The notes: generated from the sequence alone by a model not told the origin. Shown: positions 41,898-52,225, numbered from the stretch's first letter. The stretch is DNA of 64,000 nucleotides from Symbiodinium natans (GCA_905221605.1 CAJNDS010001580.1:718063-782062), one strand, 5' to 3'. Numbers and translations are program-made.

Positions 41898-43735
41898 CTG
41901 AGGTCGGCTTCGAATTCCTCTCAGATTGGCCTAGTGTGTTCTTCCATAAGGAGCTGAAGCTGATGCTGGTGATCTACGTCGACGACTTCAAGCTTGCGGG
42001 GCCCAAAGAGAACTTAGCGATAGGATGGGAGAAGCTGGCGAAGAGAATCAAGCTCGAAGAGCCACGAAGTATGGGTAGGTACTTGGGATGCTTGCACACG
42101 GCTAGCGCGATACCTTTTCGGTCGCCGTTTGAGCCGAGACACGAGTGGACGAAGATCATCGAGCCCAAGAAGGAACCGCCTAACTTCGTGGGGAAGGCCG
42201 AGGCGAAGGAAGATAGTCCAGATGAAATCAGGATTCTTCGATACGATGTTACCGATTTCATGAAGCAGTGTGTGGATAGATATCAAGAGTTGTGCTCGAC
42301 GGCATATCCTAAGCCACTAGATAAAGCTAAGACCCCATATCTCGACGAGAGCCGCCCAGAGTTCGACGAAAACCCAGTAGACGACAAGGTGAACGAAATT
42401 ATGGGGATAGCCAAGTACGAGCTGCCGGATGAGGGGCCGGGAGTGTTGAAAGAGCACGCCCCTGCGGTACTCATGAAGATCTTGTATGGGGCCAGAGTCG
42501 GAAGGTATGACCTTCTGCGACCAGTACAGGTTCTGGCGTCGAGGCTGACGACCTGGACACATCTCTGTGACAAGAGAATGCATAGACTGATCTCATACAT
42601 CAACGAGACGACCACAACGAGCCTCTACGGATGGGTCGGGGATAGGATAGGAGACATCCGTCTTGTGCTATACTGCGACGCCGATCTTGCCAGCGACAAG
42701 AACGACCATAGATCTACGTCGGGGGTATATCTTTGTCTTCAGGGACCGCACACTTTCGTTCCTATAGCTGCTTACTGTAAGAAGCAAACGTCGTGTTCCA
42801 AAAGTACCCCTGAAGCTGAGATAGTAGCCCTGCACGATGGCATCACGAAACAAGGAATACCGGGGTTGGCACTATGGGAGATGATGAAGGAGAGTATAGA
42901 ACCCTTGATAGTGGCAGAGGACAATGAGGCGGCTGTTAGAGTGATTGTATCGGGCAAGAATCCGAACATGAGGTACCTGTCTAGAACACAACGAATAGAC
43001 ATAGCTAGGCTGAACCAGTTCTACGAGGCAGTCATGTTCACGTTTGTCAACTGTCCTACTGAGTATCAGGCTGCCAACATGATGACCAAGGCCATCAATG
43101 AAGCACGAGAGTGGTTAAGGGATATGTACACTACCGCACATTTCGGTGAAGAGGAGTTCGGGAACTCAACGGGAACCATCTTAGCTATGCCCGCGTGCCG
43201 GGGGGTATCCCAAAATCAGCTCGAGTATGACATCAGGGATAACGTTGGGATAGCAAAGTCCATAGTGGGAAGATGGATAATTTGGGAAATGGTGTGGGAT
43301 GTCAAACACTCGCCAATTCTGGAGGTCGATGAGGCGATCGTCGGTGAGTGCGACGGGATAGTTGTGATAGCACCGAAGCGAGTTGACTCGCCGTCTCGAC
43401 TAGCCCGCGGAGCAGAGCTTAAGCTGGGAAGAAAGGACCAAAGTGCGGCTGATAGCCTAGCTTTACTGGTCGACAGAGTGATTGCTGCGGGCGTTGGGAT
43501 TGTTCTGATCAATCGCAGTGATGCCGCCATATCCGAGGGAATAGCGAGAATTCTAGCTGCACGTGGAAAACTGGCTCGAATGCGGGGAAAGACGAAGATA
43601 GGAGAGCTTCACGACAAAGGAGAAGACGTACAATGCACCATATACATTAGTGAAGAATCAAAGGCTCGGATAGATAATAGCAATTTGGTGAATATTAAAG
43701 AACTTTGTAACGCTCTTCAACGACGTCTTGACTAG
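41865..43735 (+). CDS. pol: Pol polyprotein part 3: C part of reverse transcriptase, RNase H and unknown tail
   Basis: The frame formally opens at 41,798, but meaningful sequence starts at FWEKHCEKAVTEVGFEF directly after the five-G run at 41,862-41,866. RT catalytic motif C is YVDDFKLAG. RT connection MGRYLGCLHT follows. RNase H shows DADLASDKNDHRSTSG, STPEAEIVALHDG, VAEDNEAAVRVIVSG and RTQRIDIARLNQFYE, giving the Asp, Glu and Asp active-site set. After about residue 450 a tail of about 190 residues (IVVIAPKRVDSPSRLA, LLVDRVIAAGVGIVLINRSD) is not part of normal copia Pol and is unrecognised; its beta-alpha-beta style resembles the unknown domain near 39.2-39.4 kb. Stop at 43,733-43,735, then 78 nt to the next ATG. 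Confidence 0.8.
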
Positions 43736-43813
43736 AGCGAATTTTGTGTGACCTTGAGTTGCATGCAGGTATAAGGACGAAGAGGGCTCTAGCGACCTGC
43801 ATAGTGTGGAGCC

Positions 43814-44065
43814 ATGGGAGAGATGTTCGGATCGGTGTCGCTGAGTGAGCGGGATAGAGATATCGGAAGCAGTGAAGATCCTGGGACAGCTTCGTCTTCG
43901 AGGACAGTAGGGGTACGATGGCAACGCCCAGAGCATCAGACCAGGGATGCAGGAGAGAGGGAACGATGTGATCGAGCACAGGCCATGATAGACTCCCGGA
44001 GAAGGCGTTTTCCGACGCGGATAGGTACCTCAAGGCCGAGACGGAGGATGGAGTGCCAGGGGTGA
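43814..44065 (+). CDS. N-terminal part of downstream ORF (before -1 shift)
   Basis: The ATG at 43,814 sits in an ideal Kozak-like context (GCCATGG), 78 nt after the Pol stop. The frame begins MGEMFGSVSLSERDRD and stays protein-like to about residue 55, then becomes Arg-rich and ends at TGA (44,063-44,065). The -1 frame is open from 43,971 and reads DRLPEKAFSDADRYLKAETEDG in the overlap, so translation of the downstream ORF most likely begins here and the frame changes between 43,971 and 44,065. Confidence 0.55.
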   Translation: MGEMFGSVSLSERDRDIGSSEDPGTASSSRTVGVRWQRPEHQTRDAGERERCDRAQAMIDSRRRRFPTRIGTSRPRRRMECQG

Positions 44066-46538
44066 CGACGTACTCGTATCTGCCAGTCGGAGCCAAGGAG
44101 AGAGAACAGGCTAGAATACACTGGATGTTGGAGGGAAATCTAGAGATGCAGGAGGTATGGGCTAGACGGGCTATCCCCAGCCCATTCAAGGACGATGCAG
44201 ACTTCAAGAAATGGATGAGCAGTGGGATAGCTGGCGTGCGAGCAGAAGAGGCCCAGGCCAAGACGGCGAAGAAAGGAGGTAAGCGTTCAGCCGTGGGATA
44301 CGATGTGGATAGAATGCGAGTACACAAGATTATGTATCTCTGGGAGGTACTACGGTGTACAAGACGGAATCCTGAAGCATGGATAAGGGAGAAGATCCCT
44401 CTGATAGCTGCGTCTGTGACGGATGCCACGGACTACCTGGAGAGGGTGATAGCGAACTGGGATAGGCCACGGTCGCATGGAGGGGCGACGAAGCCGCCAC
44501 CCCAGGCGAGTCCTGATGCCGGGAACATGTCGAAGGAGAAGCTGAACGACTTGATAGGGGTGCGATTGGCCAGAGGGATGGACGTGCCGGGATGTGCCAT
44601 GCCCACAGCGGGCACGGGAGGAGATGTTGATACGCCATGGGCCCCTAAATTCCTCGGCGCGACTGATGAGACAGAGAAGTCCTTCCAGAAGGGGAGATCA
44701 TATGAGAGGATGATAGCTGGTGTGGCACCGATAGCCATCTCTGTGGGAGGGGTGTATGACGTCACGAACGGAAGTAAGGACCCGTTCAGGGCTAGCTGGG
44801 GAGGGATCAGCAGAAAGACCCTCGATTGGGCGGAGATTCACATGGACGACACAGAGAAGAGCCCGTTCGATGATGCGATCAAAGGCATGATGACGTGGTT
44901 GGCCGTGCGACCATTGAAGTATGCAATTCCACCGTCTCAGGTTGCGGAGCGGATAGCGGTCAGCCATAAGTCGAGCGAGGAGAAGCTGAAGATATGGACG
45001 GAGGCGCAGCCCAAGATCAAGGTGATAGGCATGGCAGACGAGATTATGGGGGCCTACGAAAGCCAATACTTGAAGAGAGGAAGAGACGTGATGGAGGAAT
45101 TCCGGAGAAGCGAGGGGGGAGAAAAAGGATACGGAGTTATGGCGAATGCAGCAAATGGGCAGATGAAGGAGTATCTGGATACACTGTCATGGCAAATAGG
45201 GGGACCGACGTCAGTTCTACACCTGTTGCACTGGTCCCTGGCCGAAGAAGTGACCACATTTCCGGAGGTCCAGGCAGACGGGGGGGTTAAGGACGTGAAG
45301 GAACATTTTACGGATTCGCGATGTATGTGGGTACCCACGAAGGCCGAATACGCCGGAGCAGAAAAGCTGAATCAGGAGATGTCGGTCGGGAATGAGGAGT
45401 TCAATGTGCCCGGGTGGATTTTCCACGGAACGTCTCTAGAGGCGTTGTGGTCGATGATAGCATCTGGTGGGATAGATCGAAGCCATCCGCTGGTCACGTG
45501 GACGACCGGCGCTCCCAGTGTGCACGACTCTGCGGGATGCTGGTTTGGACGGAGCATCTGTGGTACAGCGTCATACTCTACATGGCATTCGTTAGGGAAT
45601 GGATGGATAGTAAGAGTACTGGCTGGCTTCAGAAGGATAGGCAAGAATGTCAAGATGGATGTGGGGACAAGGAGATCGTCGGTGCCTGACGGGCAGATCC
45701 GACTGGATGTGGATAGAGTGGAGATAGACGGGGTATTGTTCTGCTTTATGAGGGCCACGAAGATCATCGGGCAAGCACTTATCTGTAGGCCGAAGCACCC
45801 GGGTTTAGGAGCGAATAGCCATCTCATGAGTGAGATGTCGGCGCTGATGGAGAAGCATCCACAGGGGGTTGAGAGGCTGTATTGGCGCTATCACCTGAAA
45901 AAGCGCGCAATCATAGGCCCGGCCCGAGGACCTCTTCCTGAGCGACCTGTGGATTGGAAGATGGAACGTGAGTTCCTGCATCGGGAAGGTGACGAAAATG
46001 CCACGAAGGTCGTCGAACAGCCAACTGGATCAAGAAGTGGTTTGATAGGGCTCATGAGGGGGTGGATAGCGGAGTTGCCTAGCGGTGGGGGCGTGTCTGG
46101 GCCTGATCGAGACAAGGATTACTACCCGGTGGATAGTGAATGGGCCAATGTGATACGTTTATTGGAGTATATGGGGATAGAGGCCCCAATGGCCACGGGA
46201 CACGATAGCGCCGTCGTGAAGATGCCGTGGAGGAGTTTTGTGGGGCCAGCCATTTACAGACGGTGTGTGGAGAGCAGCGGGATAGAGGAGAAAGTCATGG
46301 AGGAGGCGAATAAGGCCACGCACCACATGGGCAAAGTTTTGGAAATGGCGGACGTGGGGAGCATAGTGTTGGGAATAGAAAAGGCACCCAGGAAATATGG
46401 GTGGAACAGACCGGAGGACGTCGACCAGAGCTGGGCGTTCGAGGCTCAGGCCTGGGCGGCTATCATTGGTATAGGAATGGGCGGAGTTGGAGGGAGATTG
46501 ATGGAGCCAGCGCTTTCGAGCGAGCTTGAGTCCGCGGT
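44053..46538 (+). CDS. Downstream ORF with ADP-ribosyltransferase-like motifs; truncated by gap
   Basis: At least 828 codons in the position of a retroviral env, but without signal peptide or membrane spans. Helical charged sequence fills residues about 1-430. Around residue 454 the frame reads GWIFHGTSLEALWSMIASGGID, then SVHDSAGCWFGRSICGTASYSTWHSL and GWIVRVLAGFRRIGK. The H-G-T motif, a G-hydrophobic-F-G-x-S segment and an A-S-Y-S helix start in this order resemble PARP or Tpt1-type ADP-ribosyltransferase folds, which use HGT and a following Y or S to hold NAD. A third catalytic residue cannot be placed. The last residues before the N gap are SSELESA, and sequence after the gap is unrelated, so the C terminus is unknown. 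Substrate and role in the element are not assigned. Confidence 0.55.
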
Positions 46539-46638
46539 NNNNNNNNNNNNNNNNNNNNNNNNNNNNNNNNNNNNNNNNNNNNNNNNNNNNNNNNNNNNNN
46601 NNNNNNNNNNNNNNNNNNNNNNNNNNNNNNNNNNNNNN
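46539..46638. other. Assembly gap of exactly 100 N
   Basis: A round 100-N block is a standard placeholder for a scaffold join of unknown true length. The retroelement ORF enters it from the left and satellite-rich DNA leaves it on the right. Everything to the right is linked to the left only by scaffolding. Confidence 0.98.
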
Positions 46639-46659
46639 TTTCGGCCGTTACGTTTGGGC

Positions 46660-47300
46660 TCTGCGAGACTGAGCCAAGAGAAACTGTAGCGACTGTGTAC
46701 ATCCTCAACAAGCCTTAAAACCTACCGTAGCTCTTTCCCACAAGGATCCCTGCCCCTCTTTGCAACAAATGCTGCTTCAGGCAGCAAAGCTTTGTGCTTT
46801 GTCTCTTTGGAGGGGAACTTCGACACAAAGTCCTAGGGACCAGGGCCTGCAGTTTGTTTCTAGAACTGAGACCAGAAATCTTAGGGGCCAGGGCTTGCGA
46901 CTTGTCTCTTTGGAGGAGAACTGAGACCAAACATCTTAGGGACCAGGGCTTGCGTCTCTTTGAGAAGAGCTGAGACCAAAACTCTTGGGGACCAGGGCTT
47001 GCGATTTGACTTTTGGAGCAAATATTGACCCCAAAATCTTAGAGACCAGGGCTTATGATTTGACTCTTTGAAATTTGAACCCAACATCTTAGGGACCAGG
47101 GCTTGCGATTTGACTCTTTGGAGCAAATATTGAACCCAAAATCTTAGGGACCAGGGCTTGCGATTTATCTCTTTGGTCAATCGAAAAATCTTAGGGCTAG
47201 GGCTTGCGATTTGACCCTTTGGATTAAAAGTTGAACCCACTATCTCAGACCCTTTGGAGGAAAAACCCAACACTTTAGGGTCCAGGGCTTGCGAGGCAAG
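46660..47300 (+). repeat. Diverged copies of the 55-bp CTTGCGATTTG satellite
   Basis: About ten degenerate units containing CTTAGGGACCAGGGCTTGCGA followed by a TTT-rich arm, with unit lengths altered by indels. They belong to the family forming the homogeneous array at 50.5-52.2 kb and have the same orientation. The open frames on the minus strand are repeat artefacts. Confidence 0.85.
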
Positions 47301-49100
47301 CTAGATAACAGCAAGAAAAAGAAAGAGGAAGCCACGAGCAGAATGTACAAGAAACACACAAGGAAGGAATAACAAATGATAAAGATAAGCGCCCTTTCTC
47401 AGTCTCACTGCATTCATCCTCCATGCGGTTCTCTTGTTACAGAATGAAGATTTAAGAACACAAACCAATCTCACCACATTCATCCTCCCTCTTCTCTCTG
47501 CTCTCTCCCTTCTAGCTGTTGTCTCGTCCTGTTTTTCTTATGGAGGAGAGAATGCATAACATTCGATGAGCGACGCGCATGGACGGGAAGAGAGAGAAGC
47601 AAGTACTTGTTTGTTGCAGACGGTAGCCCTACTCTCCCCTAGGGCAGGGATGACTTCCCCTGTTCCCGTCCTTTTGCCTTCTTTAATCTCTCCCCTGCGT
47701 TCCAACTTTTCCGTTCCTTCGTTTAAGGAGTAAGAAGGGGGTATATACAAGGACGAAGACGGTTCCCCTGCGCCCCTGTCCAGCATGAGCTTTTGATCTT
47801 CCCATTCAGCGAGAAAGGAACAGACGATAAGAGGAAAACAACAAACCTTTGACTAACCTGCGGTTCTTTCAGGAGAAAAAGGAGTCGGATAACAGGAGAA
47901 GAACAAGGAAGAGGTAAACGTGCAAATATGTCACTCTTCTATTTACACACTCTCCTCATCTCTCCTCTCTTCCCTTTCTTGCCTGTTGGAGAAGAAATGA
48001 GGAAGAAAATAAACCAAAAACTAATGGGGAGACGCCCTGATTCATTCTCACCGCCTTCATCCATCCTCTCCTCTGCTCTCTTATCTTGCTCTCTTATCTC
48101 TCTTCTCGGGCTCTGTTCTTGCCGGAAAGCAAGATGAATGTCCAAGAACCCAAGATCATCTCGTTACCTTCGTCCTCGCTCTCATCTCTTCTCGCTTTTT
48201 CTCTGCTCTTTGCTTATGGAGGAGAGAATTGCAAACAGTCTCGCGGAGTCGGATTTGGGGCTGCACGCGTGCGCGTGAGGGTCTCCCCCCACAAACACCT
48301 CAACGAAAGAAGAACGAAAGAAAGAACGAAAGAAAGAACGAAAGAAAGAACGAAAGAAAGAACGAAAGAAAGAACGAAAGAAAGAAGAAAGACAAAAAAA
48401 GAAAGAAGGAAAGCACAAAGAAAAAACAAACAAGGAAAGCAGGCAGCTGCTCGTTGCAAAGGGGGTCTCGGCTCCCCCTAGTGCAGGCCTGAGTTCCCTT
48501 GTTCCCTCCATTTTGTCACATGGACGAGAAAGGAGAGAAGCAGGCAGTTGTGTTGCAAAAAGTGGCCCCTCCCAGGGCTGAGTTCCCCTGTTGCCTCCAG
48601 TTTGTCTGCAATCCACCCCCCCTGAGTTCCAACAGTTCTGTTCAGATAGGACAAAACGGCTCCCCTGTTCATTTGTGCGTGTTCTTTCAACAGACTCATT
48701 CAGCGAGAAGGAACAGACAACAAGAGGAATACACCAAGGAATGAACAAAAGTGTTTTTTCGTTTTTCTTATCGAGGAGAGAAAGGGGTCGGAGAACAGGA
48801 GAAGGACAAAGAACAACTCAATTGTCGTAACTCTCCTCTCATCCCTTTCTTGCCTTTGGGAAGAAGAAAGAAAGAAGGAAAGAATAAACAACAAATTCTG
48901 AGAGGCGCCACTATTCAACCTCACTACCTTCATCCACCCTCGCCTCTCTTCTTCCTCTTCTTTGAATGTTTGTGTAAGGACACAAATCCATCTCACTACA
49001 AGTTCCTCCCGCTTCTTGGCGCCTCTCTCTCTCTCTCTCTCTCTCCTCTCGCTCTTGTCTCTTCTTCTTGTTCTTCCTGGGGGCGGCCTTGGGCAAGGGA
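47300..49100. other. CT/GA-rich spacer with diverged duplicated segments
   Basis: No gene is seen. The phrase CAGCGAGAA(A)GGAACAGAC occurs near 47,808 and 48,697, each followed by AAGAGGAA and, further on, GGAGTCGGATAACAGGAG or GGGGTCGGAGAACAGGAG. CTTATGGAGGAGAGAA-like motifs recur near 47,535, 48,213 and 48,770, and CACC-x-x-x-TTCATCC near 47,480, 48,050 and 48,930. These suggest a higher-order repeat of several hundred bases that has diverged. Confidence 0.6.
48306..48395 (+). repeat. GAAAGAAAGAAC microsatellite
   Basis: About seven tandem copies of a 12-bp purine-rich unit, giving artefactual KER-rich frames on the plus strand and SFF-rich frames on the minus strand. Confidence 0.95.
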
Positions 49101-49104
49101 GGGC

Positions 49105-49760
49105 TGGAATTTAAGTCGCCCTTAAGTTTTTGGAAAACTGAGCTCCCAAAATGACAAATCGCAAGCAGTGTCCCCCTTAAGTGTTTGGAAAATGGAGCCC
49201 CCAAAATGACAAATCGCAAGCAGTGCCCCCTTAAGTTTTGGAAAACAGAACTTCCAAAATGACAAATCGCAAGCAGTGTCCCCCTTAAGTGTTCGGAAAA
49301 CTGAGCTCCCAAAATGACAAATCGCAAGCAGTGTCCCCCTTCAGTTTTTGGAAACGGAGCTCCCACAAATCGCAAGCTGTGTCCCCCCTCATTTTTTTTG
49401 GTAAGCTGAGCTCCCAAAATGACAAGTCGCAAGCAGTGTCCCCCTGAAGTTTTGGAAAACAGAGCTTCCAAAATGACAAATCGCAAGCAGTGTCCCCCTT
49501 AAGTGTTTGGACAACTGAGCTCCCAAAATGATGAATCGCAAGCAGTGCCCCCCCTAAAGCTTTTGGAAACCTGAGCGCCCAAAATGACAATTCGCAAGCA
49601 GTGTGCCCCTTAAGCTTTTGGAAAACGGAGCTCCCAAAATGTCAAATCGCAAGCAGTGTCCCCCGAAAGTTTTTGAAAACGGAGCTCCCAAAATGACAAA
49701 TCGCAAGCAGTGTCCCCCTTGCTGTAAGTTTTTGGAACACTGAGCTCCCACATAAATACT
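49105..49760 (-). repeat. 55-bp satellite family B (GACAAATCGCAAGCAGTG units)
   Basis: About eleven units with a step of 53-55 bp, anchored by CCAAAATGACAAATCGCAAG; successive ATGAC anchors fall at 49,151, 49,206, 49,259 and 49,314. Read on the minus strand the unit contains CTTGCGATTTG, the same core as the array at 50.5-52.2 kb, so the two arrays appear to be diverged relatives in opposite orientation. Confidence 0.9.
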
Positions 49761-50540
49761 CAAGGTTAGATAGTTTAGATAGTTTAGATCGTTTAGGTGG
49801 TTTCGGGCCTTTCTACCCTGTCCCCCTGGCCCCCCCCTGGCCCGCCTGGCGCCCCTCGGGTTTTGCCCATGGCAAAGAGAAGATGGTACTCGTCTTCGTC
49901 TTTCCTCTCTTTCTAAGGAATAGAAGAGACCGGAAGCAAGGAGAGGGACGGACCAAACAAGGCGCAAAGAAGGTGCATCTCTCCCCTGTCCCTTTTGAAT
50001 GAGAAAGAACCATTCTTGCTCTTCACAGATAGGTGTCCTCCCACCTCTTCAGGAAATCTCCTTTCCCTTATTTTGCTTGTTGAAGCGAAAAAGAACAAGA
50101 ACAGATAGAAAGAGAGGAAAGGGAAAGAATAAGTAAAGAATAAGTAAAGAGAGGAGCTCTTCACCCCTCTCTAGCAAATATGTGCTTTTCCTTCTCGGGG
50201 TGTGTCGCTTTTTCTCCCTTGAAGATGCAGAAAACGATTGAAAAAAGGACACCCATTCCATCGCCCCTATGTATAGAGTGAGATACCATGAGCATCAGCT
50301 GCGTTTGCTGCCAATCCAAAACGGTGTCTCTTTAATCGCTTTCTGTGTCTTCAAACGAGCAAAAGGGATACCCCTAAGTGCTTTCTTTTGGGATGTCTTT
50401 TTTTGGCTTGAAAACACAGAAAACGTAAAAAGGACGCCTGCTTCCATCGCGCATAGAGTGAGATAGAGAGGCTGAGAATGGGTAGGGACAGGAAAGAGAG
50501 AAAGCTAAAGAAAAAACGAAAGAAAGAAAGATAGCGACAG
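49760..50540. other. Spacer with a short diverged direct duplication
   Basis: No gene is seen. Two blocks about 190 bp apart share TGCTTT, CTTGAA, CAGAAAACG, AAAAAGGAC, TCCATCGC and ATAGAGTGAGATA in order (about 50,180-50,286 and 50,378-50,467). A C-rich stretch (49,820-49,860) and GA-rich low complexity fill the rest. Confidence 0.55.
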
Positions 50541-50544
50541 AGAT

Positions 50545-52225
50545 AGGGTTGCGATTTGGCTCTTTGGAGGAAAAATTGAACCCAAAATCTTAGAAACCAG
50601 GGCTTGCGATTTGGCTCTTTGGAGGAAAACTTGAACCCAAAATCTTAGGGACCAGGGCTTGCGATTTGGCTTTTTGGAGGAAAACTTGAACCCAAAATTT
50701 TGGGGACCAGGGCTTGCGATTTGGCTCTTTGGAGAAAAACTTGAACCCAAAATCTTAGGGACCAGGGCTTGCGATTTGGCTCTTTGGAGGAAAACTTGAA
50801 CCCAAAATCTTAGGGACCAGGGCTTGCGATTTGGCTCTTTGGAGGAAAACTTGAACCCAAAATCTTAGGGACCAGGGCTTGCGATTTGGCTCTTTGGAGG
50901 AAAACTTGAACCCAAAATCTTAGGGACCAGGGCTTGCGATTTGGCTCTTTGGAGGGAAACTTGAACCCAACCAGGGCTCTTAAAATCTTAGGGACCAGGG
51001 CTTGCGATTTGGCTCTTTGGAGGAAAACTTGAACGAAACTTAGGGACCAGGGCTTGCGATTTGGCTCTTTGGAGGAAACTTGAACCCAAAATCTTAGGGA
51101 CCAGGGCTTGCGATTTGGCTCTTTGGAGGCAAACTTGAACCCAAAATCTTAGGGACCAGGGCTTGCGATTTGGCTCTTTGGAGGCAAACTTGAACCCAAC
51201 ATCTTAGGGACCAGGGCTTGCGATTTTGCTCTTTGGAGGAAAACTTGAACCCAAAATCTTAGGGACCAGGGCTTGCGATTTGGCTCTTTGGAGAAAAAAC
51301 TTGAACCCAAAATCTTAGGGACCAGGGCTTGCGATTTGGCTCTTTGGAGGAAAACTTGAACCCAAAACCTTAGGGGCCAGGGCTTGCGATTTGGCTCTTT
51401 GGCTGGAGGAAAACTTGAACCCAAAATCTTAGGGACCAGGGCTTGCGATTTGGCTCTTTGGAGGAAAACTTGAACCCAAAATCTTAGGGACCAGGGCTTG
51501 CGATTGGCTCTTTGGAGGAAAACTTGAACCCAAAATCTTAGGGACCAGGGCTTGCGATTTGGCTCTTTGGAGGAAACCTTGAACCCAAAATCTTAGGGAC
51601 CAGGGCTTGCGTTTTGGCTTTTTGGAGGCAAACTTGAACCCAAAATCTTAGGGACCAGGGCTTGCGATTTGGCTTTTTGGAGGAAAACTTGAACCCAAAA
51701 CCTTAGGGACCAGGGCTTGCGATTTGGCTCTTTGGAGGAAAACTTGAACCCAAAATCTTAGTGACCAGGGCTTGCGATTTGGCTCTTTGGAGGAAAACTT
51801 GGACCCACAATCTTAGGGACCAGGGCTTGCGATTTGGCCCTTTGGAGGAAAACTTGAACCCAAAATCTTAGGGACCAGGGCTTGCGATTTGGCTCTTTGG
51901 AGAAAAACTTGAACCCAAAATCTTAGGGACCAGGGCTTGCGATTTGGCTCTTTGGAGAAAAACTTGAACCCAAAATCTTAGGGACCAGGGCTTGCGATTT
52001 GGCTCTTTGGAGGAAAACTTGAACCCAAAATCTTAGGGACCAGGGCTTGCGATTTGGCTCTTTGGAGGAAACTTGAACCCAAAATCTTAGGGACCAGGGC
52101 TTGCGATTTGGCTCTTTGGAGGAAAACTTGAACCCAAATCTTAGGGACCAGGGCTTGCGATTTGGCTCTTTGGAGGAAAACTTGAACCCAAAATCTTAGG
52201 GACCAGGCCTTGCGATTTAGCGCTT
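50545..52225 (+). repeat. Homogeneous 55-bp satellite array, about 30 copies
   Basis: The repeat step is 55 bp (for example ACCAG starts at 50,761 and 50,816). Each unit reads CTTAGGGACCAGGGCTTGCG, then ATTTGGCTCTTTGGAGG, then AAAACTTGAACCCAAAAT. Most copies differ by at most a few bases or a one-base indel, indicating recent amplification. The last unit (about 52,200-52,240) is more diverged and marks the array edge. No coding role. Confidence 0.97.

Larger units (their letters stand above)
27240..46538 (+). mobile_element. Giant Ty1/copia-order retroelement with extra enzymatic domains (3' end lost in gap)
   Basis: The order Gag, protease, integrase, reverse transcriptase, RNase H is diagnostic of the copia class. 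The left edge is set approximately by the onset of dense ATAG motifs and a leader without frames. The first ATG is at 27,983. The right edge is unknown because a 100-N gap interrupts the last ORF. At over 19 kb it is several times longer than a standard copia element (about 5-6 kb). The surplus is an extended Gag, a methyltransferase-like domain, an oxygenase-like domain, a long unknown region with a dUTPase-like domain, and an extra downstream ORF. Long intact frames indicate a young insertion despite apparent -1 shifts. LTRs and primer-binding site were not identified. Confidence 0.85.

Noticed and set aside
43814-46538. Envelope glycoprotein
   Set aside because: Position would fit, but there is no signal peptide, membrane anchor or Cys-rich ectodomain pattern.
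46463-46711. Frames running through the N gap
   Set aside because: Translation across N is meaningless; the downstream ORF is taken as truncated at 46,538.
48182-48748. 188-codon minus-strand frame and its plus-strand partner
   Set aside because: They are driven by the GAAAGAAAGAAC microsatellite (RSFFRSFF and KERTKERT) and are not genes.
48911-49967. Minus-strand frames of 101-191 codons with repeated LRFVILGA
   Set aside because: Period-55 satellite read in frame, since 55-bp units with indels keep frames open by chance. No protein support.
50505-51424. Minus-strand frames with repeated ASPGPQNFGF or KILGSSF
   Set aside because: Artefacts of the 55-bp satellite.
50545-52225. CRISPR-like regular array
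   Set aside because: Units are contiguous 55-bp satellites without unique spacers, in eukaryotic DNA.
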